This document shows, piece after piece, positions 27,219-34,468 of a DNA stretch of 64,000 nucleotides (its first letter is position 1; each line of letters begins with the position of its first letter). Below the pieces are notes generated by a model. It was given only the letters and a program-made list of their open reading frames with translations, made no database searches and had not been told where the DNA came from. The stretch lies in assembly GCA_910586975.1 (NCBI GenBank), contig CAJUKX010000007.1:35194-99193 (forward strand), written 5' to 3'. This stretch comes from an uncultured Muribaculaceae bacterium (GTDB taxonomy: Bacteria > Bacteroidota > Bacteroidia > Bacteroidales > Muribaculaceae). Both the position numbers and the translations under genes were made by a program.

Positions 27219-27845
27219 ATGGAAAATAAAGAACTCGACCGTCTGAGCTATGCCCTCGGTCTAAGCATGGGCAACAACTTCCGTGCATCAGGTATCGACA
27301 CAATCAATGTACAGGACTTTGCCGACGGTGTGGCTGCCGTATTCTACGGATCACAGCCCAAAATGACATACGACGAAGCTAAAGCAGAAATCCAGAAATA
27401 TTTCACAGCCCTGCAGGCAAAGCAGGAAGAAGCTGCCAAGGTGGCCGGCGAAGCCAACGCAAAGGCCGGACGCGACTTCCTCGAAGCCAACGGCAAACGC
27501 GAAGAAGTAAAAGTAACCCCCTCGGGTCTTCAGTACGAAGTGCTCGAAGAAGGCAAAGGTCCCAAACCCACAGCCGGCGACACCGTAGTGGTACACTACA
27601 CAGGCCGACTCATCGACGGCACAGTATTTGATTCAAGCGAAGAACGCGGCGAGCCCGCCACATTCGGTGTCACACAGGTGATTCCCGGATGGGTTGAAGC
27701 CTTGCAGATGATGAACGAAGGCAGCCGCTGGCGTCTGTTCATCCCCTCTGACCTTGCCTACGGTCCCAACGGCGCAGGCGGTCTCATCGGCCCCAACCAG
27801 ACCCTCATCTTCGACGTTAACCTGCTTAAAGTTGCCGAAAAATAA
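27219..27845 (+). CDS. FKBP-type peptidyl-prolyl isomerase (no signal peptide)
   Basis: A 208-residue isomerase. An N-terminal FkpA-like dimerisation region (LSYALGLSMGNNF ... KAEIQKYFTAL) is followed by the FKBP domain from about residue 98 with GDTVVVHYTGRLIDGTVFDSS, GVTQVIPGWVEALQMM and FIPSDLAYG. Charged residues occupy the N-terminus and there is no signal peptide, so it is probably cytoplasmic. First of three tandem FKBP genes; the next begins 9 bases later. Confidence 0.93.
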   Translation: MENKELDRLSYALGLSMGNNFRASGIDTINVQDFADGVAAVFYGSQPKMTYDEAKAEIQKYFTALQAKQEEAAKVAGEANAKAGRDFLEANGKREEVKVTPSGLQYEVLEEGKGPKPTAGDTVVVHYTGRLIDGTVFDSSEERGEPATFGVTQVIPGWVEALQMMNEGSRWRLFIPSDLAYGPNGAGGLIGPNQTLIFDVNLLKVAEK

Positions 27846-27854
27846 AATAAATAA

Positions 27855-28544
27855 ATGAAAAAGCTCCTCATACCGGCAGCCTTGTTCTGCACAGCAATCA
27901 CCGCAGGCGCAGCCCCTAAGGCCGCCGCCCCGGAGCTTGCTCCGGCCGACTCGCTCTCTGTGGCCGTAGGTACCATGATAGGCAGCTACGTGCGCAGCTC
28001 GGTCGACCGTCTGGCATCGCTCGGAGCGCAGGTTGACATCAACACCTTTGTGGCCACGATGCAGCGAGTGCTCAACGGCGAGCCCACCGGGCTTACCGAG
28101 CAGCAGGCCAACGCCTTCATGGACAGCTATATGGCCGCTACACGTCCGGCCGACCTGCCCGACAGCTTCACCATAGAGTCGCAGCAACAGTTCCTCAAGC
28201 AGATGGCTGCTACCGAAGGTGCAGTCACCACCCCAACAGGCCTGGTATTCATAGTGGAGCGCGAGGGCGAAGGAGCCATGCCCGGCCCGTCAGACCACGT
28301 GCGCCTGAAATATACAGGCCGATTCTCTGACGGCTCGGTGTTCGACTCTACCGGCACCCCCATCACCTTCGGCGTAGACGAGGTAGCCCCCGGCTTCTCA
28401 GAGGGCCTGAAAATGATGAAACCCGGCGGACGCTACCGCATAGTGATGCCCGCATCGCTGGCATACGGCACCGAAGGCATCCCCGGAGCCATCCCAGGCA
28501 ACGCCGCTCTCGACTTCACAGTCGACTTAATTGAAATTCAATAA
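27855..28544 (+). CDS. FKBP-type peptidyl-prolyl isomerase, periplasmic
   Basis: A 229-residue isomerase with signal peptide (LLIPAALFCTAITAGAAP). The FkpA-like helical N-domain is followed by the FKBP domain from about 125 (DHVRLKYTGRFSDGSVFDST, VDEVAPGFSEGLKMM, VMPASLAYGTEGI). It probably assists folding of proteins in transit to the outer membrane. It lies between two paralogues in one operon. Confidence 0.92.
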   Translation: MKKLLIPAALFCTAITAGAAPKAAAPELAPADSLSVAVGTMIGSYVRSSVDRLASLGAQVDINTFVATMQRVLNGEPTGLTEQQANAFMDSYMAATRPADLPDSFTIESQQQFLKQMAATEGAVTTPTGLVFIVEREGEGAMPGPSDHVRLKYTGRFSDGSVFDSTGTPITFGVDEVAPGFSEGLKMMKPGGRYRIVMPASLAYGTEGIPGAIPGNAALDFTVDLIEIQ

Positions 28545-28563
28545 ACAAACGAAAGATAAAGAA

Positions 28564-29412
28564 ATGAAAAAATTAATCTATGGCGCTTGCGCCGCACTGC
28601 TTCTTGCAGCTTCTGCCTGTTCCAAGAGCGGCGATACCGCCTCAACCCAGGTTCCCGACAAACTCGTAGACTCAGTTTCGAGCTACTTCGGACACGTATA
28701 CGGCGGCTATGTGCTTGGCGACTACCAGCGCTATGCTCCCGAACGTCAGGACAAAGCCAACAAACAGGCTGTAATCAAAGGCATACAGCTCGCACTCAAC
28801 AATATGGACGACGAAGGCACCGTAATCGGCATGCAGATCGGCGGACAGCTCGCAAGTCAGCTCAAAGGCCTCAAAGAACAGGGTATCAACGTTGACAAGG
28901 CCCTGCTGATGAAAGAATTCACCAAGATGTTCATGTCTGACTCTATCGACATGAGCCAGCTGCAGGAAAGCAGTGCCATGCTCGACAACATGATGAACCG
29001 CATCCAGAATATGAAGAACGAAGCCGACAAGGCCAAGGAATCAGACTTCATGGAACAGATCAAGGCCGAGAACCCCGACATCAAGACCTCAGAATCGGGC
29101 CTGAGCTACGTAATCAGCGCACCCGGCGAAGCTCCCATGCCCGCCGACACATCGGTAGTGGTAGTGAACTATGTAGGTAAACTCGCCGACGGCACAGTAT
29201 TTGACCAAAGCCCCGAAGGCCAGCCCGCAACATTCGGTGTAAATCAGGTTATTCCCGGTTTCCGCGAAGGCCTCAAGATGCTGGGTAAGGGCGGCAAGGC
29301 CACACTCTACATCCCCGGCAACCTCGCATACGGCGAACAGGGTGTGCCTCAGGCAGGTATCGGCCCCAATGCAATGCTTATCTTCGACATCGAAGTAGTT
29401 GACGTGAAATAA
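28564..29412 (+). CDS. FKBP-type peptidyl-prolyl isomerase, lipoprotein
   Basis: A 282-residue isomerase. ATG at 28564 is chosen because it opens directly on a lipoprotein signal peptide (IYGACAALLLAASACSK, lipidated cysteine at ASAC); a longer frame from 28531 would overlap the previous gene and bury this signal. A long helical N-domain (about 30-165) precedes the FKBP domain (SVVVVNYVGKLADGTVFDQS, VNQVIPGFREGLKML, YIPGNLAYGEQGV). It is probably a periplasm-facing chaperone anchored in a membrane. Confidence 0.92.
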   Translation: MKKLIYGACAALLLAASACSKSGDTASTQVPDKLVDSVSSYFGHVYGGYVLGDYQRYAPERQDKANKQAVIKGIQLALNNMDDEGTVIGMQIGGQLASQLKGLKEQGINVDKALLMKEFTKMFMSDSIDMSQLQESSAMLDNMMNRIQNMKNEADKAKESDFMEQIKAENPDIKTSESGLSYVISAPGEAPMPADTSVVVVNYVGKLADGTVFDQSPEGQPATFGVNQVIPGFREGLKMLGKGGKATLYIPGNLAYGEQGVPQAGIGPNAMLIFDIEVVDVK

Positions 29413-29474
29413 GCCCGCTCAAAAAAATTTAAACTTCACAACGCTTTTTTTCACGTAATTACGGAAATTTTTCG

Positions 29475-29482
29475 TAATTTTG
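29475..29482 (+). promoter_or_regulatory. gap promoter -7 box (TAATTTTG)
   Basis: TAATTTTG lies 88 bases upstream of the gap ATG. The -33 region is only T-rich. The leader of about 85 bases holds nothing I recognise. Confidence 0.5.
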
Positions 29483-29570
29483 CGTGTGAAAAAGAAAAAA
29501 TATGCCATGCGGTATATAGCTTTGCATATAAAGATTTGATATTCAACCCAATAATTACAATTTTACTATT

Positions 29571-30578
29571 ATGACAAAAATCGGTATCAATGGTTTTGGA
29601 CGTATCGGTCGCTTCGTTTTCCGTGCATCCACCAAGCGTGATGACATCGAAGTAGTTGCCATCAACGACCTTCTTCCCGTAGACTACATGGCCTACATGC
29701 TCAAATACGACACAATGCACGGCCATTTCGAAGGCACCGTAGACTACGACCTCGAAAAGAGCCTCCTCATCGTTAACGGCAAGGCTATCCGCGTTACCGC
29801 ATGCCGCGACCCGAAAGAAATCGCTTGGGGCGAAGTAGGTGCTGAATACGTTGTAGAATCAACCGGTCTTTTCCTCACCAAAGAAAAAGCTCAGGCTCAC
29901 ATCGAAGCAGGTGCCAAGTACGTTGTTATGTCAGCTCCCTCAAAGGACGACACCCCCATGTTTGTTTGCGGTGTAAACGAAAACACCTACGCAGGCCAGC
30001 AGTTCGTATCTAACGCATCTTGCACCACCAACTGCCTTGCTCCCATCGCCAAGGTGCTCAACGACAAGTTCGGCATCGTTAACGGTCTTATGACAACCGT
30101 TCACTCAACCACCGCTACTCAGAAGACTGTAGACGGTCCCTCAATGAAGGACTGGCGTGGTGGCCGCGCTGCTTCGGGCAACATCATCCCCTCAAGCACA
30201 GGTGCTGCCAAGGCTGTAGGTAAAGTTATCCCCGAACTCAACGGCAAGCTCACCGGTATCTCGATGCGTGTCCCCACCCTCGACGTATCTGTAGTTGACC
30301 TCACCGTTAACCTCGCCAAGCCCGCTACCAAGGAAGCCATCTGCAACGCCATGAAGGAAGCTGCTGAAGGCGAACTCAAGGGTGTACTCGGCTACACAGA
30401 AGACGCTGTTGTATCAAGCGACTTCCTCGGTGATGCCCGCACTTCTATCTTCGACGCCAACGCCGGTGTTTACCTCACCGAAAACTTCGTTAAGGTTGTA
30501 TCTTGGTACGACAACGAAATCGGCTACTCTAACAAGGTGCTCGATCTCATCGCTCACATGAAGAAAGTTAACGGCTAA
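29571..30578 (+). CDS. gap: Glyceraldehyde-3-phosphate dehydrogenase, type I
   Basis: A 335-residue glycolytic enzyme that oxidises glyceraldehyde 3-phosphate to 1,3-bisphosphoglycerate. Rossmann motif INGFGRIGR (5-13), NAD-preferring D33 in AINDL, catalytic SNASCTTNCLAP with C151 and H178 in TTVHSTTATQ. The codon choice is more uniform (ATC, GTT, AAG, CTC) than in neighbouring genes, as expected for a highly expressed gene. It is a single-gene unit bounded by its own promoter and terminator. Confidence 0.97.
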   Translation: MTKIGINGFGRIGRFVFRASTKRDDIEVVAINDLLPVDYMAYMLKYDTMHGHFEGTVDYDLEKSLLIVNGKAIRVTACRDPKEIAWGEVGAEYVVESTGLFLTKEKAQAHIEAGAKYVVMSAPSKDDTPMFVCGVNENTYAGQQFVSNASCTTNCLAPIAKVLNDKFGIVNGLMTTVHSTTATQKTVDGPSMKDWRGGRAASGNIIPSSTGAAKAVGKVIPELNGKLTGISMRVPTLDVSVVDLTVNLAKPATKEAICNAMKEAAEGELKGVLGYTEDAVVSSDFLGDARTSIFDANAGVYLTENFVKVVSWYDNEIGYSNKVLDLIAHMKKVNG

Positions 30579-30600
30579 TAAATAACCGACTTTTAGAAAT

Positions 30601-30638
30601 AAAATTGCCGACCCACACGGGCCGGCAATTTTATTTTT
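30601..30638 (+). terminator. gap terminator
   Basis: AAAATTGCCG and CGGCAATTTT form a perfect 10-bp stem, extended inside by CCC/GGG, followed by TTATTTTT, 22 bases after the gap stop. Confidence 0.85.
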
Positions 30639-30654
30639 GTGAGGAGTATTTTGT

Positions 30655-30776
30655 GGGAGGGATGGGTAAGAGGGAAGGATGGGTAAGTGGGAAGGATGGG
30701 AATAATGGGAAATATAGGCCGCATAAGATTACGCTCCCATTACTCCCTCTATTCCCATTCTTCCCCTCCCTCCCAC
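30655..30776. repeat. GGG-tract repeat and opposing CCC-tract arm (G-quadruplex motifs on both strands)
   Basis: 30655-30709 carries eight GGG runs, with GGG-A-GGG-AT-GGG-TAAGA-GGG at 30655-30674. 30736-30774 carries CCC runs, giving on the minus strand GGGG and GGG runs with 6-base loops. The arms are also imperfect inverted repeats of each other around 30712-30733. It lies between the convergent ends of gap and the ompA-like gene. Confidence 0.7.
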
Positions 30777-30782
30777 TGCTCC

Positions 30783-30822
30783 AAAAAAACAAGGGGTTGC
30801 GTCGATTGGCGCAACCCCTTGT
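30783..30822 (-). terminator. Terminator of the OmpA-like gene
   Basis: ACAAGGGGTTGCG and CGCAACCCCTTGT form a 13-bp stem around a 7-base loop; on the minus strand it is followed by a run of seven T (30789-30783). It lies 18 bases past the ompA-like stop. Confidence 0.85.
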
Positions 30823-30839
30823 ATTATGGGTTTATTGGA

Positions 30840-31961
30840 TTATTGAGCGATGGCGATGGCTACGCGGTTCTTGGTCATGCCTTCGAAGGGCTGAACGGTG
30901 TCACCCTTGGCTTCGGCAGTGATGCGTTCGGCAGCGATACCTGCCTTTACGAGGGCTGCCTTAACTGATTCGGCGCGACGCTGTGAAAGCTTCATGTTGT
31001 AGGGGCTTGTACCGGTTTCCTTGTCGGCGTATCCAGTTACCACAACCTTGGTGTCGGGGTTGGCCTTCATGTATTCTACGATAGCTTCAACCTTGGGCTG
31101 TTCAGACTTGCGGATGAACGAAGAGTTGATGGTGAAGAATACATCCTGAGTCATGGGAGCGGGCTTAACCACGGGAGCGGGTTCGGGCTTGGGCTCGGGT
31201 TTGGGTTCGGGCTTGGGTTCTACAACGGGTGCGGGAGCGGGTTCTACGATCACTTCTTCCTCTTCAACAATCACCTGCTTCTTGGCGCGGCCACCGAAGC
31301 TGTATGTGATACCTACGAGGGCGTTGTACTGCCAGTCCATAGCGCTACCCTTCTTGGAGTTGAACTTGTCGGGGAGCATATTGGCGTTGGCTTCAACGTT
31401 GATGGCAAAGCTGTTGCTGAGGTTGAAGTTCACACCCAGACCTGCACGGGCTGCGGGGAAGAACTTGGTGCCGTCCCACAGCTTGTCGAAGTGGTAGCCC
31501 TGAGCTGCCATGTCGTTGGCTTCATTGTTGTGGAAGCCGATTGTGCCGCCGAAACCTACGAAGCCGTAGAAGTCGAGTACACGGTTGGGGTTGAATCCGC
31601 AGAAGAGGTTGGTGAGCGAGAGCATGAAGTCAACGTTGGGCTGTACGTAGTTGAACTTGTAGTTCTTTTCGGGAGCAACGTAAGCACCGCGACCCTGCCA
31701 GCCGCTTACACCGAAGCGCAGACCGATAACGGGATTGAACTTGTAGCCGAAGTTGATGGCAGCTGCGGGCGAAACAAGATCTTTGAATTTCTTAGCTTCA
31801 CCGATGGTGTAGCCACCGCCGGCCTGGAGCTGCATGAACCAATGGGGATTGAATTCAGAAGTTTCAGTTACTGAGCCTTCGCTCACTACTGTTGTCTGAG
31901 CTGATGCGGCCAATGGCGAGAATGCCATTGCAACGGCGCATGCTGCAATTAATTTTTTCAT
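30840..31961 (-). CDS. OmpA-family outer membrane protein
   Basis: A 373-residue porin-like protein. ATG 31961 starts a signal peptide (LIAACAVAMAFSPLAASA); a 4-residue longer frame exists. An eight-strand-type barrel to about 225 is followed by a Pro/Glu/Lys-rich hinge with EPKP repeats (about 235-265) and an OmpA peptidoglycan-binding domain (FTINSSFIRKSEQPKVEAIVEYM, VVVTGYADKETGTSPYN, LSQRRAESVKAALVKAGI). It ties the outer membrane to the cell wall. Its long hairpin-rich leader suggests mRNA stability control. Confidence 0.93.
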   Translation of the reverse strand: MKKLIAACAVAMAFSPLAASAQTTVVSEGSVTETSEFNPHWFMQLQAGGGYTIGEAKKFKDLVSPAAAINFGYKFNPVIGLRFGVSGWQGRGAYVAPEKNYKFNYVQPNVDFMLSLTNLFCGFNPNRVLDFYGFVGFGGTIGFHNNEANDMAAQGYHFDKLWDGTKFFPAARAGLGVNFNLSNSFAINVEANANMLPDKFNSKKGSAMDWQYNALVGITYSFGGRAKKQVIVEEEEVIVEPAPAPVVEPKPEPKPEPKPEPAPVVKPAPMTQDVFFTINSSFIRKSEQPKVEAIVEYMKANPDTKVVVTGYADKETGTSPYNMKLSQRRAESVKAALVKAGIAAERITAEAKGDTVQPFEGMTKNRVAIAIAQ

Positions 31962-32010
31962 AGAATCTCTCATAATTAATAGTTGTTAGTTATTTATATC
32001 TGTCTGTATA

Positions 32011-32063
32011 ACAAACATGATAAAATGTTTGTAAGCTCTTTTTGTCGCGATAATTGCGACAAA
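32011..32063 (-). promoter_or_regulatory. Two hairpins in the ompA-like 5' leader
   Basis: ACAAACAT/ATGTTTGT (32011-32032) and TTTGTCGC/GCGACAAA (32041-32063) each form perfect 8-bp stems within the roughly 115-base leader. The second lies near the 5' end, a position known in E. coli ompA to protect mRNA; that role here is inference. Confidence 0.5.
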
Positions 32064-32081
32064 TGAGATATTTGTTGAATT

Positions 32082-32089
32082 CAAAATTA
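32082..32089 (-). promoter_or_regulatory. -7 box of the OmpA-like gene (TAATTTTG)
   Basis: On the minus strand TAATTTTG lies about 120 bases before ATG 31961; the transcript would start near 32077. The -33 element is weak. Confidence 0.5.
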
Positions 32090-32210
32090 CAAAAAAATTA
32101 TCAATAACTATATAAAGTTTTAAATTATTTGTCCTTTTTGTCGGTTTTTCTTAAAAAATTTGCCACTTTTGGCTCAAAAAAAGGGTCTTATAAGTAAAAA
32201 CAGGCTCTTC

Positions 32211-32242
32211 TTTGGCCTGTAAATGGATTTTATGTAATTTTG
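32211..32242 (+). promoter_or_regulatory. Promoter of the HAD-ribF operon, apparently leaderless
   Basis: TTTG (32211-32214), 20 bases, TAATTTTG (32235-32242). The box ends four bases before ATG 32247, so the transcript should start at or within a base or two of the start codon. Confidence 0.65.
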
Positions 32243-32246
32243 CATC

Positions 32247-32855
32247 ATGGAAATAAAAAATCTGCTTTTCGACCTTGGCGGGGTCATAATGGATATTAAG
32301 AAAGAGAATTGTATCGAGGCATTCCGCAGCATCGGTCTGAGGAATCCCGAGGATTATTTCGGCGAATTTTCTCAGAAGGGACCTTTCATGCTCCTTGAAC
32401 GAGGCGATATGTCGACCGACGAATTTCATGCCGCCCTGCGCCGCGATCTGCCCCCCGGCACTACCGACCAACAGATAGACCATGCTTTCTGCCGCTTCCT
32501 CACAGGTATTCCCGTAGAGCGACTGAAACAGCTAAGGCAGTTGCGCAATAATTACAAGGTGTATATGCTCAGCAACACCAACCCCATAATGTGGAATTCA
32601 ACCATCAAGGATGAGTTTACCAAAGAAGGTATGCATCGCGAGGATTACTTTGACGGAATGGTGACATCTTTCGCAGCCAACTCTCTCAAACCCGAAGAGA
32701 AGATTTTCAGGTATGCCATAGAGCATCTGGGCATTAAGCCCGAGGAAACCATTTTCCTCGACGACTCAGCAGTCAATCTCGAAGCAGCAGCCAAACTGGG
32801 CTTCAAGACAGCTCTGGTGGCTCCCGGTACTGAATTCATTGATATAATCAAGTAA
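32247..32855 (+). CDS. HAD-superfamily hydrolase (YihX-like phosphatase)
   Basis: A 202-residue HAD-like phosphatase. Motif I FDLGGVIMD with nucleophile D9, motif II LSNTNPI, motif III lysine in NSLKPEEKIF, and motif IV FLDDSAVNLEAA. The helical cap is of the small C1 type. It is probably a sugar-phosphate or nucleotide phosphatase (some YihX relatives act on hexose phosphates or FMN). It is 5 bases from ribF, so a role near flavin metabolism is possible but unproven. Confidence 0.9.
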   Translation: MEIKNLLFDLGGVIMDIKKENCIEAFRSIGLRNPEDYFGEFSQKGPFMLLERGDMSTDEFHAALRRDLPPGTTDQQIDHAFCRFLTGIPVERLKQLRQLRNNYKVYMLSNTNPIMWNSTIKDEFTKEGMHREDYFDGMVTSFAANSLKPEEKIFRYAIEHLGIKPEETIFLDDSAVNLEAAAKLGFKTALVAPGTEFIDIIK

Positions 32856-32860
32856 AAACT

Positions 32861-33763
32861 ATGCCGGCAAGGATAGCCACAGTAGGTACTTTTGACGGAT
32901 TACACCATGGACACCGTGCCATACTCGACACTCTGCTCGAGCGCGCAGGCCACGGCGGGCTGACTCCCGCCGTTATCACTTTCACATCACATCCGCTGGC
33001 CACCATAGCCCCCGAGCGAGCGCCGGCCACGGTGATGGATCGCCGCGATGTGGAGAAGGCCCTGCATGCAGCCGGTATAAGCGATGTGATAATGCTTGAA
33101 TTCAACACCGACCTCGTACGGCTCACGGCACGTGAGTTCCTGAGAATGTTGCATCAGCGATATGATGTGGACGAGCTGGTGATGGGATTCGACAACACAT
33201 TCGGATCTGACCGCCTTAAACAACACGAAGACTACATAAAGGCTGCCCGCGACGAAAATATCATGATAAGTTTCGTAGACCCGGTGCTAACCTCCGACAA
33301 TCTCAAAATATCAAGCTCACTGCTGCGCCACGCCCTTGCCGACGGCAACATTGAGCGTGCTCACGAGTGTCTGGGCCATTATCCCGGCTTCAGCGGCACC
33401 GTGGTCCACGGCAAGCGCAACGGCCACAAGATTGGTTTCCCCACGCTAAACATAGCTCCGGTGCATTCCCTGCCCATAGCCAAGGGTGTGTATATAGCCA
33501 CCCTGCTATACGAGGGGCGCAGCTATCACGGAGTGCTTAACGTGGGCAACAATCCCACTTTCGGCGATTCAAACAGCCTGAGCTACGAACTTCATGTACC
33601 CGACCACGACCTCGGCGACATGTATGGACGCAACGTAAGCGTGCAGGTAATCAAATATCTGCGCGGCGAGAAGAAATTCGACTCCGTAGACTCGCTTGTA
33701 TCATCAATAAGCGAGAACGTGGAGCAGATGAAGGAATACTTTGCCCGGTTTTCAGGCAAGTAA
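32861..33763 (+). CDS. ribF: Bifunctional riboflavin kinase / FAD synthetase
   Basis: A 300-residue enzyme that makes FMN from riboflavin and then FAD. The N-terminal adenylyltransferase has VGTFDGLHHGHRAIL and VMGFDNTFG, with SSSLLRHALADGNIERA closing the domain; the C-terminal kinase has VVHGKRNGHKIGFPTLNI, KGVYIATLLYEGRSYHGVLNVG and NPTFG. Length is normal. Its last 12 bases overlap the convergent bcp gene. Confidence 0.95.
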   Translation: MPARIATVGTFDGLHHGHRAILDTLLERAGHGGLTPAVITFTSHPLATIAPERAPATVMDRRDVEKALHAAGISDVIMLEFNTDLVRLTAREFLRMLHQRYDVDELVMGFDNTFGSDRLKQHEDYIKAARDENIMISFVDPVLTSDNLKISSSLLRHALADGNIERAHECLGHYPGFSGTVVHGKRNGHKIGFPTLNIAPVHSLPIAKGVYIATLLYEGRSYHGVLNVGNNPTFGDSNSLSYELHVPDHDLGDMYGRNVSVQVIKYLRGEKKFDSVDSLVSSISENVEQMKEYFARFSGK

Positions 33764-34204
33764 ATCGAGAATCTGCTTGGCCGAATCTTTTGTATTTACC
33801 TTATTTATAATGTGAGTGATGCGGTGGTCGGCATCGGTGATAAAAGTGGTGCGTACTGTACCCATGTATTCGCGTCCGGCCATCTTCTTTTTCTGCCACA
33901 CACCGAATGCCTGATTCACCTCGGTAGACTCGTCGCTGAGCAGAATGAAAGGCAGGCTGTGTTTTTGTGCGAACTTTACATGGCTTGCCACAGAATCCTT
34001 GCTAATACCTATCACCACATATCCGCGGGCACGCAGCTCATCATATCCGTCGCGCAGCGAGCAAGCCTCGGCAGTGCAGCCGGGTGTATTGTCCTTGGGG
34101 TAAAAGTAGATTATCAGAGGTTTGCCGGCAAAGTCATCGGCTTTCACTACATTGTTTTCGGCATCATATCCGAGAACTTCGGGTATTTTATCTCCTATAT
34201 TCAT
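33752..34204 (-). CDS. bcp: Thioredoxin-dependent thiol peroxidase (Bcp/PrxQ)
   Basis: A 150-residue peroxiredoxin. YFYPKDNTPGCTAEACSLRD contains the peroxidatic C43 and resolving C48, spaced as in PrxQ. YVVIGISKDSVASHVKF and the GTVRTTFITD segment are standard. It detoxifies hydroperoxides in the cytoplasm. It converges on ribF with a 12-base overlap. Confidence 0.95.
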   Translation of the reverse strand: MNIGDKIPEVLGYDAENNVVKADDFAGKPLIIYFYPKDNTPGCTAEACSLRDGYDELRARGYVVIGISKDSVASHVKFAQKHSLPFILLSDESTEVNQAFGVWQKKKMAGREYMGTVRTTFITDADHRITHIINKVNTKDSAKQILDLLA

Positions 34205-34318
34205 AGTATTTTTTTTGCAAATATAGTGATAAATTTATATTTGGCATACTTTTTATTTAAATTATGTTAATAACGCGATTTTTTTGCTCGAAAATTATGT
34301 TATATAACATATAATTGC

Positions 34319-34326
34319 TAATTTTG
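34319..34326 (+). promoter_or_regulatory. -7 box (TAATTTTG) before a short leader ORF
   Basis: TAATTTTG lies 14 bases before the ATG of the small ORF at 34340 and 143 bases before the acyltransferase start. No convincing TTTG lies at the proper distance upstream. Confidence 0.4.
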
Positions 34327-34339
34327 CATTGTGTTTTTC

Positions 34340-34411
34340 ATGGTATTAGATTTAAGGTTAAAGAGATTGCTCGTCGAGACGACGAGTAATTTTTTTTGTA
34401 CCTGTCTGTAA
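34340..34411 (+). other. Possible 23-codon leader ORF with embedded hairpin
   Basis: ATG 34340 to TAA 34409-34411 encodes MVLDLRLKRLLVETTSNFF plus four residues. Within it CTCGTCG-AGA-CGACGAG (34370-34386) forms a 7-bp stem followed by TAATTTTTTTT, a terminator-like structure. A terminator inside a short translated leader upstream of a gene is the layout of an attenuator. It could equally be an orphan terminator or a small RNA. Confidence 0.35.
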
Positions 34412-34468
34412 CCCGCTGCCAAGGCAATAAAAATCTGATTGCTACGTTTTTATTTTAAACATTCTTAC

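Noticed and set aside
30605..30968. Plus-strand ORFs of about 100 codons after gap
   Set aside because: They span the gap terminator, the G-run repeat and the antisense of the OmpA domain.
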